Part shown: positions 6,453 through 9,046 of the stretch, one piece after another
How the letters are laid out: the number at the start of each line of letters is the position of its first letter
How positions within the stretch are numbered: position 1 is the first letter of the stretch
From: Hyphomicrobiales bacterium
GTDB lineage: Bacteria > Pseudomonadota > Alphaproteobacteria > Rhizobiales > Aestuariivirgaceae
Assembly: GCA_026987255.1 (NCBI GenBank)
Contig: JALSNA010000344.1
Span: 1 to 9,046 of the forward strand
Direction of reading: 5' to 3'
DNA: 9,046 bases
Notes under the pieces: generated by a model
The model's input: the letters and a program-made list of their open reading frames with translations, nothing else
Told to the model about the DNA's origin: nothing
Database searches by the model: none
Translations under genes and position numbers: made by a program

Positions 6453-7046
6453 ATGACACTATCCAGGCATATGCGCCCCCTTGCCATCATCTTCTTGCTG
6501 CTGGTGCCCCATCAGGCGCTGGCCGCGGGCGCCAGCGCCGCCCGCGATCATGGCCGGCCGGCGCGGCAAAAGACGGCGAGCCAGGCGAAGAAGCTGAAAA
6601 AGGCCCTCCAGCCGAAACTTCCCGCGGACATCCGCGAGGATTACCAGAAGTATTGCTACAACATTTCCGATGCCGCCAGGGATGCCCGCTATGCTTTGCA
6701 AAAGCACAAGCTGGAGGCCCTGGAGGGGCGCCTGAACGAGCTGTTGCGCAAGCTTGAGAAAAGGAAAAGGGAATACATGACCTGGGTCTTGCGGCGCAAG
6801 GAAATCACCGGCCGCATGACCAGGGCGATGCTGGATGTCTATGCCAAGATGGAGCCCGAGGCGGCGGCATCCCAGATTTCGCGCATGGAATATGCCGTGG
6901 CCATAGCCATCCTGACCGGCCTGAAACCGCAAAAGGCTTCCGCCATCCTGACCGAAATGGATCCGAAAAAGGCCGGCAAGCTTGTCAATGTCATCGTCGG
7001 CGCGGTGGCCGAAGGGGCGCGCCCGGCCAGGGGAGAAACCAATTGA
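6453..7046 (+). CDS. motE: MotE-like periplasmic flagellar protein with MgtE-N-like C-terminus
   Basis: A 197-residue exported protein: the signal peptide ends near residue 24 (ALA), then a Lys/Ala-rich linker to about residue 55, a charged alpha-helical or coiled-coil stretch (about 60-120), and an MgtE-N-like helical repeat (about 125-185: MEPEAAASQISRMEYAVAIA, then LTGLKPQKASAILTEMDPKK). In Sinorhizobium meliloti MotE is described as a chaperone for the periplasmic motility protein MotC, and its gene sits between flgI and flgH, exactly as here. C68, in the motif YCYNISDAARDARYA, is the only cysteine and could allow disulfide dimers, as reported for MotE. AGGAG (6443-6447) overlaps the flgI stop. 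MotC is not in the window, so the partner is inferred. Confidence 0.82.
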   Translation: MTLSRHMRPLAIIFLLLVPHQALAAGASAARDHGRPARQKTASQAKKLKKALQPKLPADIREDYQKYCYNISDAARDARYALQKHKLEALEGRLNELLRKLEKRKREYMTWVLRRKEITGRMTRAMLDVYAKMEPEAAASQISRMEYAVAIAILTGLKPQKASAILTEMDPKKAGKLVNVIVGAVAEGARPARGETN

Positions 7047-7762
7047 TGCGCACAGGATTGCTCATGCCATTTTCCCTGCTGCTGGCGGCCTGCGCGGCCA
7101 ATCTGGAGGATATTGGCCGCGCCCCGGGCATGTCTCCGGTGGGGGCCGGGATGACCGCCTCCATAGGCAAGGTGATCGCCCCGGCGCGGGCAAGGAAAGC
7201 TCCGGCGCGCTATTCCCTCTGGCCGGAGGGCAAGGAGAGCATGTTTCACGACCAAAGAGCGCGCATGGCCGGGGACGTCATCGCGGTGCTCATCCAGATC
7301 AATGACTGGGCGACCCTGGACAACTTCACCAAGCGCGGCAGAAAGGCGGATCTGAGCGCCGGTTTTGGCGCCGAATACAGCCTCGATGACAAGGCCTCCG
7401 GCGCATCGGAAAAGTTCACATCCAGCGGCAAGGGCACGGCCGGTTCCGATTCCAGCTTCTCCGGCAAGGGCTCCATAGGCAGGTCGGAAAAGATCAACCT
7501 GTCCATCGCGGCCGTCATCACCAAGGTGCTGCCCAATGGCAATTTCCTCATCTCCGGCTCTCAGGAGGTGCGGGTGAACAATGAATTGCGGGTGCTGAAG
7601 GTGGCCGGCATCGTCCGCCCGGAAGACATTTCGCAAGACAACACGATCAATTATGACCGCATCGCCGAGGCGCGCATCTCCTACGGCGGGCGCGGCCGGA
7701 TCAGCGAAGTGCAGCAGCCCGGCTGGGGCCAGCAGATCTGGGATGCCATCAACCCGTTTTGA
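7046..7762 (+). CDS. flgH: flagellar L-ring lipoprotein FlgH
   Basis: Outer-membrane lipoprotein forming the L-ring around the rod. 238 residues. Signal peptide and lipobox LLLAAC with C16 as the lipidated residue. Conserved parts include SLWPEGKESMFHDQRARMAG, GDVIAVLIQINDWATLDN and the C-terminal half (INLSIAAVITKVLPNGNFLI, SGSQEVRVNNELRVLKVAGI, VRPEDISQDNTINYDRIAEA, RISYGGRGRISEVQQPGWGQ). A Ser/Gly-rich linker (about residues 112-146) lies between the two parts. ATG 7046 is preferred over the in-frame TTG at 7043: AGGGGAGA (7029-7036) gives good spacing, and TGATG overlap with the motE stop fits the operon style. Confidence 0.97.
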   Translation: MRTGLLMPFSLLLAACAANLEDIGRAPGMSPVGAGMTASIGKVIAPARARKAPARYSLWPEGKESMFHDQRARMAGDVIAVLIQINDWATLDNFTKRGRKADLSAGFGAEYSLDDKASGASEKFTSSGKGTAGSDSSFSGKGSIGRSEKINLSIAAVITKVLPNGNFLISGSQEVRVNNELRVLKVAGIVRPEDISQDNTINYDRIAEARISYGGRGRISEVQQPGWGQQIWDAINPF

Positions 7763-7777
7763 GGAGATTTGCCGGCA

Positions 7778-8290
7778 ATGGACGCGCAGACGGAAAAACG
7801 CGGCGGCGGCGCCAGGGGCGTGATCGCAGGGGCGCTGGTGGCAACGCTGCTGGCCGCGGCAGCCGGTGCCGCCATGGGATATGTCCTGGGGCCGGGCATG
7901 TTCCCGCCCTCGCACAAGAAAGCCACGGTGGAAAAGGAGGACAGGGAAAAGGACAAGAACAGGCAAGAAGCCGCCGGCATCTATGGCCGGGACAGCACCA
8001 TGGTGCGCCTGAAGCCGGTGATGACCAATCTGCGCGCGCCGTTCAAGTCCTGGGTGCGGCTGGAGGGCGCGCTCATCGTCAAGGGCGAAGGTCTGGACGA
8101 GAAGGGGCTGGATGAAATGGGCGCTCTCGTGCAGCAGGACTTGCTCGCCTATCTGCGCACCTTGTCCCTGAAGGATCTGGAAGGGGCCAGCAATCTTGCC
8201 TTCCTGCGCGATGACCTGACGGAGCGCGCCAGGATCCGCACCGGCGGCAAGGCCGGGGAGTTCGTCATTCTGTCCCTGGTGGTCGAATGA
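7778..8290 (+). CDS. fliL: flagellar basal-body-associated protein FliL
   Basis: Inner-membrane protein next to the stators that supports motor torque. 170 residues. Layout: short charged cytoplasmic N-terminus (1-13), one membrane helix (about 14-37: GVIAGALVATLLAAAAGAAM), a strongly charged linker (about 44-63), then the periplasmic domain. Its C-terminus (LVQQDLLAYLRTLSLKDLEG, then LAFLRDDLTERARI and VILSLVVE) is typical of FliL. The frame is open from TTG 7769, but that start would sit 2 nt after GAGGAG (7761-7766); ATG 7778 gives 11 nt and is preferred. The stop overlaps the fliP start as ATGA. Confidence 0.9.
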   Translation: MDAQTEKRGGGARGVIAGALVATLLAAAAGAAMGYVLGPGMFPPSHKKATVEKEDREKDKNRQEAAGIYGRDSTMVRLKPVMTNLRAPFKSWVRLEGALIVKGEGLDEKGLDEMGALVQQDLLAYLRTLSLKDLEGASNLAFLRDDLTERARIRTGGKAGEFVILSLVVE

Positions 8291-9046
8291 AGGCAATCTG
8301 GCGCATCATGGCAGCCATCGCCGCGCTGTGCTGCGCGGCGGGCGCAGCAGCGGCCCAGCAGGCGAGCGGCGCGGATTTGCCCATTGCGGCGGGGCAGCTG
8401 GTCACCGGCCGCATCGTGCAGATGGTCGTTGTCCTGACCCTGCTGTCGCTGGCGCCGGGGCTTTTGGTCATGGTGACCAGCTTCACGCGCATTGTTGTCG
8501 CCCTGTCCTTCCTGCGCTCCGGGCTGGGGCTGCAATCCACGCCGGCCAATCTCATCCTCATATCGCTGGCGCTGTTCATGACCTTTTTCGTCATGCAGCC
8601 GGTCTTCGAGCAATCCTGGACTCAAGGGGTGCGGCCGCTGATGGAAAACCGCATCACCCAGCAGCAGGCCTGGCAGCGGGCCGTCTCTCCCTTCAGGGAC
8701 TTCATGCTCGATCATGTGCGCGACAAGGATCTCGGCCTGTTCCGGGATCTGGCGCAGAATGCCAGGGGCGGCAAGAAGGATGGCAAGCCTGCCGCCCCGG
8801 CGCCAGATGGCAAGGCGGCGGGGCCGCAGGAGGTCTCCTTGCGCATCCTCATCCCGGCCTTCATGATCTCCGAGTTGCGGCGCGGCTTCGAGATCGGCTT
8901 TCTCATTGCTCTTCCCTTTCTGGTCATCGACCTCATCGTTGCCACCATCACCATGTCCATGGGCATGATGATGCTGCCGCCAACGGTGATTTCGCTGCCC
9001 TTCAAGATCCTGTTTTTCGTTCTCGTTGATGGCTGGAGCCTGCTTG
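8287..9046 (+). CDS. fliP: flagellar export-gate protein FliP (partial, runs off window end)
   Basis: Core subunit of the FliPQR export channel in the flagellar type III secretion gate. 253 residues are visible without a stop; the family's last helix lies beyond the window. Residues 1-24 are a cleavable-type signal peptide (ending AAAAQ), as known for FliP. Conserved blocks: LSLAPGLLVMVTSFTRIVVA, LSFLRSGLGLQSTPANLILI, ALFMTFFVMQPVF, RILIPAFMISELRRGFEIGF, FLVIDLIVATITMSMGMMML and SLPFKILFFVLVDGWSLL. A Lys/Gly/Pro/Ala-rich insert (residues 159-181) lengthens the periplasmic loop relative to the E. coli protein. ATG 8287 overlaps the fliL stop. Confidence 0.98.
   Translation, partial: MKAIWRIMAAIAALCCAAGAAAAQQASGADLPIAAGQLVTGRIVQMVVVLTLLSLAPGLLVMVTSFTRIVVALSFLRSGLGLQSTPANLILISLALFMTFFVMQPVFEQSWTQGVRPLMENRITQQQAWQRAVSPFRDFMLDHVRDKDLGLFRDLAQNARGGKKDGKPAAPAPDGKAAGPQEVSLRILIPAFMISELRRGFEIGFLIALPFLVIDLIVATITMSMGMMMLPPTVISLPFKILFFVLVDGWSLL

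Noticed and set aside
1690..8005. IYGRDST occurs both in the lyase-like protein (near 1683) and in FliL (near 7978).
   Set aside because: A seven-residue match in unrelated folds with different codons; most likely chance.

Overview
The window is GC-rich and looks alphaproteobacterial. Its right two thirds is a flagellar basal-body operon in the order flgB-flgC-fliE-flgG-flgA-flgI-motE-flgH-fliL-fliP, an arrangement known from rhizobia and related Alphaproteobacteria. motE is a marker of that class.

Left region (1-1366): bases 1-1183 on the minus strand are an uninterrupted reading frame that runs off the window edge. It encodes the first 394 residues of a type II (probably II-C) Cas9, with the RuvC-I aspartate, the arginine-rich bridge helix and a QRRGFKSNRK motif. 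Divergent from it is a consensus sigma70 promoter (TTGACA-18-TATAAT) driving a short transcript of about 84 nt that ends in a strong hairpin plus T-run. I interpret this as the tracrRNA. The cas9 promoter (TTGTCA-17-TAGAAT on the minus strand) shares its -35 box with the tracrRNA promoter, so the two RNAs that build the effector start back to back. cas1, cas2 and the repeat array are not in the window; if present they should lie left of base 1.

Middle region (1367-2936): a secreted protein with a concanavalin-like or polysaccharide-lyase-like fold is encoded at 1533-2393. Then comes about 540 bp without a convincing gene. It holds an imperfect inverted repeat (2476-2548) and a nearly symmetric 161-bp palindromic element with 17-bp terminal inverted repeats (2697-2857), which looks like a MITE. 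That element ends 79 bp before flgB.

Right region (2937-9046): ten tightly packed flagellar genes, several with ATGA or TGATG stop/start overlaps, all on the plus strand. They encode proximal rod proteins (FlgB, FlgC), the rod/MS-ring adaptor (FliE), the distal rod (FlgG), the P-ring and its chaperone (FlgI, FlgA), the L-ring lipoprotein (FlgH), a MotE-like periplasmic protein, FliL, and the N-terminal 253 residues of the export-gate protein FliP, cut by the window end.

The most notable content is the cas9/tracrRNA divergent module, easily missed because its coding frame has no stop inside the window, and the palindromic element in front of the flagellar operon.
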